Assembly: GCA_030680175.1 (NCBI GenBank) | Contig: JAUXWO010000127.1 | Span: 1 to 59,390 of the forward strand | Reading direction: 5' to 3' | Source of the DNA: Vicinamibacterales bacterium | GTDB lineage: Bacteria; Acidobacteriota; Vicinamibacteria; Vicinamibacterales; UBA2999 | DNA: 59,390 nt | Shown: piece after piece, positions 1-9,531 of the stretch | How the letters are laid out: each line of letters begins with the position of its first letter | Numbering within the stretch: position 1 is the first letter of the stretch | Program-made: the position numbers and the translations under genes | Notes under the pieces: generated by a model | What the model saw: the letters and a program-made list of their open reading frames with translations, nothing else | What the model was told of the DNA's origin: nothing | Database searches by the model: none

Positions 1-237
1 GCCCTCTTCGAGCACGGCCAGAACTTCCCCCACTTTGACGTCGGCCCCGTCGCCGTGCACGATCTTGCCGAGGACCCCGGCCCGGTCCGCGCTCACCTCG
101 AGGTCGATCTTCTCGGTCTCGAGTTCGACGAGCGGCTCGCCCAGCGCGACCGCGTCGCCCTCGTGCTTGAGCCACTTCGCCACGCGGGCTTCGACGACGG
201 ATTCTCCGAGTTCGGGGACGAGGATGTTGGTAGGCAT
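1..237 (-). CDS. odhB: Dihydrolipoamide succinyltransferase (E2 of 2-oxoglutarate dehydrogenase), N-terminal part
   Basis: The first 79 residues of an E2 subunit that runs off the left edge of the window. The visible part is one lipoyl domain, opening with the typical LVPELGESV stretch and carrying the lipoylation site ETEKID, with Lys43 as the probable attachment residue. In the complex, E2 takes the succinyl group from E1 onto this swinging arm and passes it to CoA. It lies directly downstream of odhA on the same strand, 64 bases after its stop, so the two are very likely co-transcribed; that neighbour is what favours the succinyl-transferring form over another E2. A short 7-base repeat array fills the gap between them. 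Confidence 0.9.
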   Translation of the reverse strand, partial: MPTNILVPELGESVVEARVAKWLKHEGDAVALGEPLVELETEKIDLEVSADRAGVLGKIVHGDGADVKVGEVLAVLEEG

Positions 238-267
238 TAGATCAGTTCAAGGCTCAAGGTTGCGACT

Positions 268-304
268 AGCGAACAGCGAACAGCGAATAGCGAATAGCGA
301 ATCA
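268..304. repeat. Short 7-base tandem array (family A, GCGAATA/GCGAACA)
   Basis: About five copies of a unit GCGAA(T/C)A fill the gap between the odhA stop codon and odhB. The right end of the array runs into the odhA stop codon (TCA on the plus strand at 302-304). The same unit family recurs at 17752-17876 and 53654-53718. Confidence 0.8.
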
Positions 305-3136
305 GACCTGCTTTGACAACACGCGGTCGAGTTCGCGCGTCTCGGCCTTCTCCTCGAACACCTGTTCGACGATCGCGCGCTGGTTCACCTGGTGCCACGC
401 CGACGACCCTTCCGACGGGCTCGAGTTGCGGACGCGGCCGATGTACCGCAGCGGCCACCGTCCATCGACGAGCTCCTCGAGCAGCGGGCGTGCGAACTCC
501 CAGGCGCCCATGTTCTCCGGTTCTTCCTGCACCCAGCACACGTCACGCAGCTTCGGGTACCGATCGAGCACCGCCCGGATCTGGTCGGTCGGGAACGGGT
601 AGAGCTGCTCGACGCGGGCGAGCGCGACGGTGGCGTTGTCCTTGCGCAGCTCGCTCGTGGCCAGGTCCACGTGGACCTTGCCGCTCGACAGGACGAGGCG
701 GCGCACCTTGCCCGGCTGCTTCACGTCCAGATCGTCGATCACCGGGTGGAACCGGCCTTCGGCGAGCTCGCGCGGCGTCGAGGCCGTGAACGGGTGGCGC
801 AGCAGGCTCTTCGGGGTCAACACCACCAGCGGCAGGGGGTCGGTCGCCAGCAGCAGCGCCTGCCGCCGCAGCAGGTGGAACAGCTGGGCCGCCGTCGTGC
901 AGTTGGCGACCCGGAGATTCAAGTCGGCGGCCGACTGCAGGAAGCGCTCGAGCCGCGCGCTCGAGTGATCCGGGCCCTGGCCTTCGTAGCCGTGCGGCAG
1001 CAGCATCACGAGTGAGGGCGTGAGGCCCCACTTCGCGCGGCCCGACGTGATGAACTCGTCGAGCATCACCTGCGCGCCGTTGATGAAGTCGCCGTACTGC
1101 GCCTCCCAGAGGACGAGGCGGTGCGGCTCCTGGATGTTGTAGCCGAACTCGAAGCCGAGCACGGCGTTCTCGGAGAGCGCGCTGTTGTGGATCTCGAACG
1201 ACGCGCGCGCCTGCGGCATCGCCTGCAGCGGCACGTGGCGCGCCCCCGTCACCGCATCGTGCAGCACCGCATGGCGGTGGCTGAACGTGCCGCGACCGAC
1301 GTCCTCGCCGGTGAAGCGGATCGGGATGCCCTGCGCCAGGATCGACGCGAGCGCGAGGTCCTCGCCGGCCGCCCAGTCGATCGTGCGCTCGTCGGGCGTG
1401 TCGAAGGTCGTCCGGCGCCGTTCGCGGCCGCGCTCGAGCTTGCGGTGCACCGTGAACCCGTCCGGCACCTGGCCGAGCGCGGCGTTGAGCGCGGCCAGCT
1501 CCGCCATCGGAATCGCCGTCCGCATCCGCGCCGCCGCACCGCTCGGGGGCGTCACCGCCGCGGGCGGCACGTAGTCTTCCTCCGGCTTCAGCCCCGCGTA
1601 CGCCTCCTCGAGCGCCGTCATGTGCTTGCGTGCGAGCGCGTCGGGCGCGGCCGCATCCACCACGCCACGTGCGACCAGGGCGTTGGCGAGCAGCTCGCGC
1701 ACGGTCGGGTGCGCCGCCACCTTCTGGTACATCAGCGGCTGGGTGAACCCGGGCTCGTCGCCCTCGTTGTGCCCGTGCCGCCGGTAGCCGACGAGGTCGA
1801 TGATGAAGTCGAGCTTGAACCGCTCCCGGTACGCCCAGGCCAGCCGTGCCGCTTCGAGGCACGCCTCCGGATCGTCCGCGTTCGCGTGGACGATCGGGAT
1901 CTTGAAGCCGCGCGCGACGCCGCTGGCGTAGCTCGTGCTGTAGGACTCTTCCGGCGTGGCCGTGAAGCCGAGCTGGTTGTTGGCGATGATGTGGAGCATC
2001 CCGCCGACCTCGTACCCGTCGAGGCGCGAGAGGTTGAGCGTCTCGGGCACCACGCCCTGGCCCGGGAACGCGGAGTCGCCATGGATCAGGATGGCGAGCA
2101 CTTCCTCCTTGCGGAACCGCGGCGCGCCGGGCGCGTCGGCCACCGTGGCCGCGGCGCGCGCCATGCCCTGGAGCACGGGGTCCACGGCCTCGAGGTGGCT
2201 CGGATTGGGCGGCATCGAGATCACGAGCGACTCGGGCAAGCCGGGCTTCCGCACCGCCCGCGCGCCCGCGTGGTACTTCACATCACCCATCCAGCCGAGG
2301 TCGATCCGCCACGTCCGCGTGAACAGCGGGTCCTTGAACTCGGCCAGGATCTGCGCGTAGGGCTTCTGGATGATGTGCGCGAGCACGTTGAGCCGGCCGC
2401 GATGCGCCATCGCGATCATCACGTGCTTGACGCCCGCCGCCGCGGCATCGGAGATGATCTCGTCGAGGATGGGGACCATCATGTCCAGCCCCTCGATCGA
2501 GAACCGTGTCTTGCCGGGGAACGTCCGGTGGAGGAAGCGCTCGAAGATCTCGACCTGCGTCACGCGGTCGAGCAGTTCGGGGTAGTCGATCGGATCGCGA
2601 TCGGGCCGGAACTGCCCGGACTCCACCGCCTGCCACAGCCACGCGCGCTCCTCCGCCACCCAGACGTGGTTGAAGTCGTACCCGCTCGTGCCGCAGTAGA
2701 TGCGGCGCAGCCGCTCGATCACCTCGAGCGCGTTGGCGGCGCCATCGGCCGCGGGGCCGCCCGGCGCCGACGCCGGCAGGCGCCGCAGGATGTCGGGCGT
2801 GAGGCCGTAGGTCTCGAGCCGCAGCCCCGGATCGTCGCTCGTGTTGTTCAGGTCGAGCGGATCGACGCGCGCGTCGAGGTGGCCGAACCGCCGCAACGAC
2901 AGCGCCAGACTGAAGCTGGCCACCGCCGCGCCGAGGTCGGCGCCCTCACGGGCATCTGCCGCCGGCAGGGTGCCGGCGCGCCCGACGCCCGGACCCGCGT
3001 CCGGGTCCGTGGGCGTCCAATTCTGGAAGGTGGCCCGCGTCGCCTCGTCCACCGACGACGGGTCCTGCTGGAAGCGCTCGTACAGCTCGTACACGTACCC
3101 GGCGTTGGCACCGGTAAACTGATCCCACGGGCTCAT
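302..3136 (-). CDS. odhA: 2-oxoglutarate dehydrogenase E1 component
   Basis: A 944-residue thiamine-diphosphate enzyme that decarboxylates 2-oxoglutarate and hands the succinyl group to the lipoyl arm of E2 in the TCA cycle; cytoplasmic. The N-terminus (SPWDQFTGANAGYVYELYERF) resembles the short E2-binding segment of bacterial E1o. The middle has the HRGRLNVLAH stretch and the cofactor motif GDSAFPGQG followed by NNQLGFT, and the C-terminal half has the transketolase-like pyrimidine-binding and C-terminal domains (GYEGQGPDHSSAR, WVQEEPENMGAW). The length is normal for the family. The start at 3136 is the only one that gives a full N-terminus. It heads an odhA-odhB pair on the minus strand. 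Confidence 0.97.
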   Translation of the reverse strand: MSPWDQFTGANAGYVYELYERFQQDPSSVDEATRATFQNWTPTDPDAGPGVGRAGTLPAADAREGADLGAAVASFSLALSLRRFGHLDARVDPLDLNNTSDDPGLRLETYGLTPDILRRLPASAPGGPAADGAANALEVIERLRRIYCGTSGYDFNHVWVAEERAWLWQAVESGQFRPDRDPIDYPELLDRVTQVEIFERFLHRTFPGKTRFSIEGLDMMVPILDEIISDAAAAGVKHVMIAMAHRGRLNVLAHIIQKPYAQILAEFKDPLFTRTWRIDLGWMGDVKYHAGARAVRKPGLPESLVISMPPNPSHLEAVDPVLQGMARAAATVADAPGAPRFRKEEVLAILIHGDSAFPGQGVVPETLNLSRLDGYEVGGMLHIIANNQLGFTATPEESYSTSYASGVARGFKIPIVHANADDPEACLEAARLAWAYRERFKLDFIIDLVGYRRHGHNEGDEPGFTQPLMYQKVAAHPTVRELLANALVARGVVDAAAPDALARKHMTALEEAYAGLKPEEDYVPPAAVTPPSGAAARMRTAIPMAELAALNAALGQVPDGFTVHRKLERGRERRRTTFDTPDERTIDWAAGEDLALASILAQGIPIRFTGEDVGRGTFSHRHAVLHDAVTGARHVPLQAMPQARASFEIHNSALSENAVLGFEFGYNIQEPHRLVLWEAQYGDFINGAQVMLDEFITSGRAKWGLTPSLVMLLPHGYEGQGPDHSSARLERFLQSAADLNLRVANCTTAAQLFHLLRRQALLLATDPLPLVVLTPKSLLRHPFTASTPRELAEGRFHPVIDDLDVKQPGKVRRLVLSSGKVHVDLATSELRKDNATVALARVEQLYPFPTDQIRAVLDRYPKLRDVCWVQEEPENMGAWEFARPLLEELVDGRWPLRYIGRVRNSSPSEGSSAWHQVNQRAIVEQVFEEKAETRELDRVLSKQV

Positions 3137-3258
3137 AACCTTACTATCCTAACCCGGTGCCGGGCCGGTTCGATTGAGTCGAACGGATAGAATGCATCAG
3201 GAGTCCGCATACCTCGTCCGGACGCCGGCCCTGTTCCCGTGTCCCCAGTGGAGCGCGC

Positions 3259-3690
3259 ATGACCGCACACCCGACCTACGACGACGCCAACCTGATTCTG
3301 CGGCTCTACGAGATGCGCCGCGAGGACCGGATGCGGGAGGCGCGCGCCTGGTTCACGGCGCACTTCCGGGCGAAGACCTGGGAGGAACTGACGACCCTGG
3401 CCCCGGGCGGCACCGACCAGAACGCGTCGTACCGGATGGTCGTCAGCTACTGGGACCTGGTGGCCTCGTTCGTCACGAGCGGCGTCCTGAACAAGGAGCT
3501 CTTCTTCCAGAGCGGCCGCGAGCTGCTGCTGGTCTGGGAACGGCTGAAGCCGGTCCTGCCCGAGATCCGCGCCAGGTACGAAGACCCCCTGTACCTCGTC
3601 CACCTCGAGACCGTCGGCAATGAGTTCGCCGAGTACTTCAAAGGGCGCTCGGGCCAGGGCTACGCGGCGTTCGTCAAGCGCATCGGATGA
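3259..3690 (+). CDS. Conserved hypothetical helical protein
   Basis: A 143-residue protein with no signal peptide and no membrane segment; it looks all-helical. A central stretch (SYWDLVASFVTSGVLNKELF) and a following RELLLVWERL segment are reminiscent of DUF4760-type proteins, but I cannot assign the family firmly and no catalytic motif is visible. The ATG at 3259 is favoured because it gives a compact protein, although no strong Shine-Dalgarno precedes it. Its TGA overlaps the ATG of the HAD phosphatase by four bases (ATGA at 3687-3690), so translation of the two is probably coupled. Confidence 0.75.
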   Translation: MTAHPTYDDANLILRLYEMRREDRMREARAWFTAHFRAKTWEELTTLAPGGTDQNASYRMVVSYWDLVASFVTSGVLNKELFFQSGRELLLVWERLKPVLPEIRARYEDPLYLVHLETVGNEFAEYFKGRSGQGYAAFVKRIG

Positions 3691-4514
3691 TCCGGCTCAT
3701 CGCCATCGACATCGACGGCACCCTGCTCGACAGCCGCGGGCAGGTGCCGGACGACAACCTCCGCGCGCTGGAGGCGGCGGCCGCCCGCGACGTGCACCTG
3801 GTCATCGTCACCGGCCGGAGCTTTCAGTTCGCCCTGCCGGTCCTGACCGGCCTCCCCGACCCGTTGACGCTCGTCGTCCACAACGGCGCCATCGCCCGGA
3901 CGCGCGACGGCCGGACGTTGCTGCGCCGGGTGATGCCCCGCGACGTCGCCCGGCAGGTCCTCGCCGCGACCGCCGAGTGGCGGCCGCAGACCGTCCTCAT
4001 CTTCGACAGGCCCGCCGCCGGCCAGATGGTCTACGACCGGATGGACTGGGAGCATCCGCACCGCAAGGGCTTCCGTGAGAAGAACGCGGCGCTCATCACC
4101 AGCGTCGAAGCGCTCGAGCACGCGCTCGACGACGACCCCGTCCAGGTGGCCTTCAACGGCGGCGTCGCCCCGATGCGCGCGGTGATGGACCATCTCGACT
4201 CGCTCGACGTGGCCGCCGACCTCGCCGTCTCGCTCACCGAGTATCCGGCCCGTGACTTCTCGCTCGTGGACGTGTGCGGGGTGGGCACGACGAAGGGGGC
4301 GACGCTCGAGCGGGTGGCCGGCCTGCTCGGCGTGGCCCGCGACGAGGTGATGGCCATCGGCGACAACTTCAACGACCGCGACATGATCAGCTGGGCCGGC
4401 ACCGGCGTGGTCATGGGCAACGCGGCGGAGGATCTGCGGGCGGAGGCCCGGTACGTGACGGGCACCAATGACGAGGCCGGCCTGGCGCAGGCCATCCGCC
4501 GCTTCGTGCTCTGA
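3687..4514 (+). CDS. HAD-superfamily (Cof-type) phosphatase
   Basis: A 275-residue cytoplasmic hydrolase of the Cof/YidA group. All four HAD motifs are visible: DIDGTLLD near the N-terminus (nucleophile Asp and acid/base Asp), VTGRS, the lysine in GTTKGATLERV, and GDNFNDRDM near the C-terminus. Such enzymes dephosphorylate sugar phosphates, nucleotides or cofactors such as FMN or PLP; the substrate cannot be read from the sequence. The C2-type cap lies between motifs II and III. The start overlaps the stop of the preceding hypothetical gene by four bases. Confidence 0.92.
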   Translation: MIRLIAIDIDGTLLDSRGQVPDDNLRALEAAAARDVHLVIVTGRSFQFALPVLTGLPDPLTLVVHNGAIARTRDGRTLLRRVMPRDVARQVLAATAEWRPQTVLIFDRPAAGQMVYDRMDWEHPHRKGFREKNAALITSVEALEHALDDDPVQVAFNGGVAPMRAVMDHLDSLDVAADLAVSLTEYPARDFSLVDVCGVGTTKGATLERVAGLLGVARDEVMAIGDNFNDRDMISWAGTGVVMGNAAEDLRAEARYVTGTNDEAGLAQAIRRFVL

Positions 4515-4603
4515 AGTAGCCGCCGGAGGGTCCTGCACGGCAGTGCACACTTCGGCCATCCGGGGTGGCGGCCGGCGCACTGCCGTCCGATACACGCGGA
4601 GGT

Positions 4604-5434
4604 ATGGGCACCAACGGCCACGCCAACGGGAACGGGAACGGCCAGGCGCCCGGCGCCAACCTGGCGTTCACGAAGTTCCTGTTCGTGCTGAACCGGCTCG
4701 ACGATGACGCGGCGGGGACGCGGCTGCGCACGGTCGGCGGGCTCATCGGCCGCGGGTTCTTCAACGATTTCGACAGCGACGGCACGCGCGACCCGCAGCC
4801 GTTCGAGACCATCCAGTTCATGGTGCGCACCGGCGAGCCGGCCGATGCCGTGGGTGACGCCGCGCGCGTGGTGGCCGGGGCGCGGTACGTCGCGCAGGTC
4901 TCGAGCAAGTACCGGCCGCGCCTCCAGGAGGTCGAGGAGGAACTGCGGCGCCGGCTGGGCGACACCGCCGAGGTGCTGGCGATCGACGGCGCGGTGCGCG
5001 CCCCGCGTTACTCGAGCGCCGAGATGCAGCACCACATCTCGCGCAGCGCGCCGCCGCGCCGATCCGGCCGCGTCAGCGCGCACGCCTTCATCATGCCGGT
5101 GCGCAAATCGCGCGAGTGGTGGGCCTTGCCGCCGCTCGAGCGCCAGACCTACTTCTATCCGCACGTCAACCGTGCCTCGGGCTGCCCGGTCAAGGGGCAC
5201 GCGATGGCCGCCGACGAGGGGATCCCGTTCCTCCACCGGCGCATCTTCCACAACCCCGACGGCTACGAACGCCGCGGCGAGTACGACTTCGTCACCTACT
5301 TCGAGTGCGAGGACGCCGGCGTGCCGGTGTTCGACCGCATCTGTGAGGCCGTGCGCGATCCGGCCCAGAACCCGGAGTGGGCGTTCGTCGAAGAAGGCCC
5401 GCTGTGGCGGGGCACCCGCGTCCTGCGCTGGTGA
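4604..5434 (+). CDS. Chlorite dismutase-family heme protein
   Basis: A 276-residue protein without a signal peptide, ferredoxin-like in both halves. The second half matches the chlorite dismutase/HemQ family: PVRKSREWWALPPLERQ, a later DFVTYFEC stretch and a terminal GPLWRGTRV. His199 and Arg212 are 13 residues apart, the same spacing as the proximal His170 and distal Arg183 of the Dechloromonas enzyme, so a chlorite-active type is possible. A Cys-containing segment of about 15 residues precedes His199 and looks like an insertion. The N-terminal 20 residues are Gly/Asn-rich and disordered. The ATG at 4604 has GGAGG only one base upstream; a GTG at 4565 in the same frame is an alternative start. 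The natural substrate is unknown. Confidence 0.75.
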   Translation: MGTNGHANGNGNGQAPGANLAFTKFLFVLNRLDDDAAGTRLRTVGGLIGRGFFNDFDSDGTRDPQPFETIQFMVRTGEPADAVGDAARVVAGARYVAQVSSKYRPRLQEVEEELRRRLGDTAEVLAIDGAVRAPRYSSAEMQHHISRSAPPRRSGRVSAHAFIMPVRKSREWWALPPLERQTYFYPHVNRASGCPVKGHAMAADEGIPFLHRRIFHNPDGYERRGEYDFVTYFECEDAGVPVFDRICEAVRDPAQNPEWAFVEEGPLWRGTRVLRW

Positions 5435-5436
5435 CG

Positions 5437-6678
5437 TCAGAACGCGAGCCCGAGCCCGGCGTGCCAGCGCGTCTGGCCCTCTGAGCGCCCGACGTCCACG
5501 TTCATCGTCAGCGCCGCCACGCCGAAGAACACCCCGGCGCCCACGCCGCGCCTGAACGGCTGGTCCGCCAACTTCTCCCGGTGGTTCCACACCGCGCCCG
5601 CATCCACGAAGGCCTTCACCCCGAACCGGCCCACCGACAGGGGGGAGGTGATCGGGACGCGCAGTTCCGCCGAGACCGCCGCGAGGTTGTCGCCCGCCGC
5701 CATCCCGGCGCGTGTGCCGCGGAGGTTGGCGGCGCCGCCGAGCAGCGCCTTCTCATATCGCGGCAGCGGCTGATCCGCGCGCGTCGCCTGGCCGCTCACC
5801 GCGAGGACCGACGATCTCGGCAGGCCCAGGTAGCCGCGTGCATCGAGCGTCCACCGCGTCGAGGCGAACGCATCGCTGAACCCCATCCGCTCGAACGTCA
5901 GCAGGGTGTACACGGCGTTGCGCGGGAACGACGGATCGATCCGCGTATCGACGATGAAGTCCATGCCGAACGCGTTGAGGTCCTGGCCGCGGCCCTCGAA
6001 CGAAATCCGTTCGCGCCGCACGTGGCCGCCGATGCGCACCCAGGTCAGGAAGGCGTGTTCAGCGCGCAGGGTGAGGCCGGTGCGGGTGTCGGCGATCTCG
6101 TCGAACGGGTTCACACGGCGGGACACGCCGCCGGTGGCCACCACCCGGGAGATCGGGCCGCGCGCGAAGGTGCGCTCCGCCTCCGCGCTCGCGCGCCGCT
6201 CGCCGCCCCACGTGAGCGGCATCGACACGCGCGACCGGGGGCCGAACAGATCGACGAAGGTGGCGCGCGCGCCGTAGGTGAAGCCGTGGCCATCCTCGTA
6301 GGTGAGCACCGGCATCCATAACCCGGCCGCCCGGATCCGCCGGGCGAGGCCCGGCATCAGGTTGTCCTCGCTGACGCCCGCGCGCTCGGTGACCATTACG
6401 ACCACCATGATCTGCGTCGGATCCGTCAGGGACGCCATCCGGCGCCGGACCTCGACGGCGGCGAACCGCCCGCTCTCCTCGACGCGGATTCGCGCCGCCT
6501 CGAGGGCCGTGTCGGTCGCCGGCGCGCCGACCTCGAGGTCGACGAGGGCCAGGACAATCGCGTCCGGCGTCGTGTGGTTGCCGTGGATGCGGATCTGCAC
6601 GATCACGTCCGTGGCGGGCTGCGCCGCGGCGGGGACGGCGGCCAGCAAACTGACGATCAGGGCAAGCGGGACGATCAC
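5437..6678 (-). CDS. Omp85/BamA-type outer-membrane beta-barrel protein
   Basis: A 413-residue exported protein: signal peptide (about residues 1-19, ending in AAAQP), one POTRA-like domain (about 24-95, IRIHGNHTTPDAIVLALVDL), then a C-terminal barrel of surface-antigen type with alternating strands ending in a terminal aromatic residue (GLGLAF). This is much shorter than BamA, with one POTRA instead of five, so it is more like a patatin-associated or specialised Omp85 than the essential assembly factor. Its ATG overlaps the stop of the upstream exported protein gene by four bases, so the two probably work together at the outer membrane. The cargo is unknown. Confidence 0.82.
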   Translation of the reverse strand: MIVPLALIVSLLAAVPAAAQPATDVIVQIRIHGNHTTPDAIVLALVDLEVGAPATDTALEAARIRVEESGRFAAVEVRRRMASLTDPTQIMVVVMVTERAGVSEDNLMPGLARRIRAAGLWMPVLTYEDGHGFTYGARATFVDLFGPRSRVSMPLTWGGERRASAEAERTFARGPISRVVATGGVSRRVNPFDEIADTRTGLTLRAEHAFLTWVRIGGHVRRERISFEGRGQDLNAFGMDFIVDTRIDPSFPRNAVYTLLTFERMGFSDAFASTRWTLDARGYLGLPRSSVLAVSGQATRADQPLPRYEKALLGGAANLRGTRAGMAAGDNLAAVSAELRVPITSPLSVGRFGVKAFVDAGAVWNHREKLADQPFRRGVGAGVFFGVAALTMNVDVGRSEGQTRWHAGLGLAF

Positions 6679-7634
6679 GGCACGATCCTCGTCTTCACGT
6701 CGGCGAGGCGGTAGCCGTCGTAGCGGATGTCGTACCGCGCGTCGAGGCCGCCGGCCGCCGTCATCATCCGGACATGCATGTCGATGGCGTCAGGCAGCCA
6801 GACATCGGGGAACGCCTCGACCATCTGCATCGAGGCCCGCGCCTCCTCGGCGCGCAGGAGCCATCGTCCTGGCAGGAACCCCCAGTCCACGTTGTCGAAG
6901 GTGTAGCGGACGACCTGGTGGTTCTCCGGCAGCACCCACAGCGTCACGACCGAGACCTTGTTCATCTGCGTCGTGATCCGGTCTTCGGCCTCGGCCTCGC
7001 GGTCGCCCCTGGCCTCGGCGCGCTCGCGGCGCCGGCGCTCGCGCTCTTCGCGCCCGCTGTCCTCGCGGTCGGGGTCGGGGTTGTCGTCGCTGAAGAGGCG
7101 CGTGGGGTAGTACTCGATGCGCAGCACCGTGCGCCCGTCGAGGGTCTCACGCCCGGCGAGGGCGTAACTGCCGGGATCGAACCTGAACCGCAGGAAGTAG
7201 GCGGCCGACACGAACTGCGGCTCCACCGACTGCCGCAGCACGTCCTCCGTTGCCGCCGGCGACTCGACGTCGCGGCCTTCCCGCTTGGCGCGGCGCTCCT
7301 CGCGCCGCTGTTCGTTGCGGATCCAGGTGTCTTCGTACTTCTGCCGCTCGTCCTCGCCGATCGCCGCGCCGTTGGCGCGCGTCGGGCTGCGGACGAAGAA
7401 GCCCTGGCGGATGAACCACGTGTATTCGCGCTGCTGGCCGAAGATCGGCGCGCCGCCCGGTCCGAGCAGGCGCAGCGTCTCGCGTTCATCGAGCACGTAC
7501 TGCTGCAGCTTCTTCCAGTTCTCGTCGCGCCGCTCGACGACGCGCGCCATGAAGGCGTCGAGATCGGATTGGGCCGCGGGCGCGCCCGTGGCGGCGAGGA
7601 GGGCCAGGGCCGCCAGGATCAGGCGTCTAGTCAT
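6675..7634 (-). CDS. Exported hypothetical protein, possible outer-membrane lipoprotein-sorting-like fold
   Basis: A 319-residue protein with a cleavable signal peptide (MTRRLILAALALLAATGAPA). The body contains two charged Arg/Glu-rich stretches (around residues 105-120 and 195-225). Segments such as GRTVLRIEYYPTRLF, VVTLWVLPENHQVVRYTFDN and a closing DARYDIRYDGYRLADVKTRIV read like the beta-strands of LolA/MucB-type open-barrel domains. I cannot name a function. It is translationally coupled (4-base overlap) to the following Omp85-type gene, which suggests a periplasmic partner. Confidence 0.75.
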   Translation of the reverse strand: MTRRLILAALALLAATGAPAAQSDLDAFMARVVERRDENWKKLQQYVLDERETLRLLGPGGAPIFGQQREYTWFIRQGFFVRSPTRANGAAIGEDERQKYEDTWIRNEQRREERRAKREGRDVESPAATEDVLRQSVEPQFVSAAYFLRFRFDPGSYALAGRETLDGRTVLRIEYYPTRLFSDDNPDPDREDSGREERERRRRERAEARGDREAEAEDRITTQMNKVSVVTLWVLPENHQVVRYTFDNVDWGFLPGRWLLRAEEARASMQMVEAFPDVWLPDAIDMHVRMMTAAGGLDARYDIRYDGYRLADVKTRIVP

Positions 7635-7691
7635 GCTTCACGATAGGACGGCGCACGGCGGGGGCCGGTTCAGTGGGGCGGCGACACTCCA

Positions 7692-9440
7692 CTAATTGGT
7701 GACCGTCGGGCGCGCGGGCGCGGGCGTTCGCCGGTACACGACACGGCCGTCGAAGATCGTCACGTCGACCTCGGCCTCGAGCAGGGCCGTGGGCGCGGCG
7801 CCAAAGATGTCGCGCGACAGGATGACCATGTCCGCCAGCATGTCCGGCGCGATCTGCCCCTTGCGCTGCTCGTCGAACGAGGCCCAGGCCCCGGTCCGCG
7901 TGTAGGCCTCGAGCGCCGTGGCGAGATCGAGGCGCTCCTCCGGCGGCAGGCCGCCGTCGGGCTCGCCGTCGAGGGTGGTCCGGTTGACCGCGACGTGCAG
8001 GCCGAGCCGCGGGTCCATCGAGACCACCGGCCAGTCGCTGCCGAAGAGGAGACGGACGCCCGCCTCGTGCAGGCTCGCGAAGATCCAGCCGCGCGCGGCG
8101 CGCTCGGGGCCGATGTTCTCGCTCCAGACGTCGCCGCCCCCGGGCGTCGGCACGCCGTGGTACGGCTGGTACGACGCGATCACGTCGAGCTCGGCGAACC
8201 GCGCGATGTCAGCGGGATCGATCGTCTCGAGGTGCTCGATGCGGTGCCGGCGGCCGCGTTCGGGCGCCGGATTCTCCTTCGCCGCGTGCGCGAAGGCATC
8301 GAGGGCCATGCGCACCGCGCCGTCGCCGATGGCGTGGATCATCAGCTGCCAGCCGCGCCGGTCGAGCTCCGCCACCACCTCGTTGAGGCGCGCCTGCGAG
8401 AAGCGCGCCTCGCCCGCCGTGTCGGGCCGGTTGGCGTACGGCGCGAGCATCGCGCCGGTGTGCCCCTCGATCACGCCGTCGAGCATCAGCTTGATCGCGC
8501 CGGTCTTGAAGACCGGATCGTCGGCGTACTCGTCCCGAATCTCGACGAAGCGGACGAAGTCCTCGTCCGCGACGTCCGGGCCCACCGAGATGGCCGAGTA
8601 GACCCGCACGGCGAGCTCCCCGGCATCGCGCAGTTCCTCGTAGAGCGCGAACTCCTCGGCGGACCCGCTGGCGTTCTGCACGCTGGTCACCCCGAGCCGG
8701 TGGGCCTCCTGCACGGCGCTGCGGATGGCGTCGAGCCGCTCGTCGCGCGAGGTCGGGGGCAGCACCCGGGCGACGAGGCCCATGGCCGTCTCCTTCAGGA
8801 CGCCCGTGGGCTCCCCCGTGCGCGGGTCCTTCTCGATGATGCCGTTCGGCGGGTTCGGCGTGCTCCGCGTGATGCCGGCGCGCGCCAGCGCGAGGCTGTT
8901 GGCCCAGCCCGTGTGGCCGTCGTAGGCGGTGAGGTAGGCGGGGCGATCCGGCACCACGGCGTCGAGCAGCTGCCGCGTCGGGAGCCCGCCGGCAAACGAC
9001 TGGTAGTACCAGCCACGGCCCCGCACCCACTCGGCGTCCGGGTACGCGGCGGCCCAGGCGCGCACGGCCGCCTCGATCTCCTCCACGGTGCGTGCGTCGA
9101 GCAGGTTGATCTGGGTGAGGCCCAGCCCGCCGCTCATGAAGTGCAGGTGCGCGTCGTTGAAGCCGGGAACGACCGCGTGTCCGCCGGCGTCGATGACCTC
9201 CGTCTGCGGCCGCCTGAGGCGCAGCACGTCGCGCGTGGTGCCGACGCGCACGATCCGGTTGCCCTGCACCGCCACCGCCTCGGCGAGGCCGCCGCTCCCA
9301 TCGGCCGTGAACACCCGGCCATTGACCACCATCAGGTCGATCGGCCCCTCGTCGTCACGCTGCGCGCGGACGATCAGCCCGGCGATCAGCGTCAGGATGA
9401 CGATGGAGGAGACGATGTACGCGGTGAGGCGTGTCGCCAT
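7692..9440 (-). CDS. Amidohydrolase family 3 (YtcJ-like) protein
   Basis: A 582-residue metal-dependent hydrolase with an N-terminal hydrophobic anchor or uncleaved signal (about residues 8-26). The amidohydrolase signature is complete: VVPGFNDAHLHF with the HxH metal ligands, later IHAIGDGAV and RIEHLE histidines, and a C-terminal FGSDWPV aspartate. Family members cleave amides or cyclic amides; the substrate here cannot be deduced. The gene stands alone on the minus strand, divergent from panE. The start at 9440 includes the membrane segment; starting later would remove it. Confidence 0.9.
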   Translation of the reverse strand: MATRLTAYIVSSIVILTLIAGLIVRAQRDDEGPIDLMVVNGRVFTADGSGGLAEAVAVQGNRIVRVGTTRDVLRLRRPQTEVIDAGGHAVVPGFNDAHLHFMSGGLGLTQINLLDARTVEEIEAAVRAWAAAYPDAEWVRGRGWYYQSFAGGLPTRQLLDAVVPDRPAYLTAYDGHTGWANSLALARAGITRSTPNPPNGIIEKDPRTGEPTGVLKETAMGLVARVLPPTSRDERLDAIRSAVQEAHRLGVTSVQNASGSAEEFALYEELRDAGELAVRVYSAISVGPDVADEDFVRFVEIRDEYADDPVFKTGAIKLMLDGVIEGHTGAMLAPYANRPDTAGEARFSQARLNEVVAELDRRGWQLMIHAIGDGAVRMALDAFAHAAKENPAPERGRRHRIEHLETIDPADIARFAELDVIASYQPYHGVPTPGGGDVWSENIGPERAARGWIFASLHEAGVRLLFGSDWPVVSMDPRLGLHVAVNRTTLDGEPDGGLPPEERLDLATALEAYTRTGAWASFDEQRKGQIAPDMLADMVILSRDIFGAAPTALLEAEVDVTIFDGRVVYRRTPAPARPTVTN

Positions 9441-9531
9441 GGCCGGATAATAGCATCTTCATCGGAGTGATACCGTAAGGGCGCCGGCGGCGCGCGGGCC
9501 GGCGGATCGGGGCGGATTCCGGAGGGGGCTC

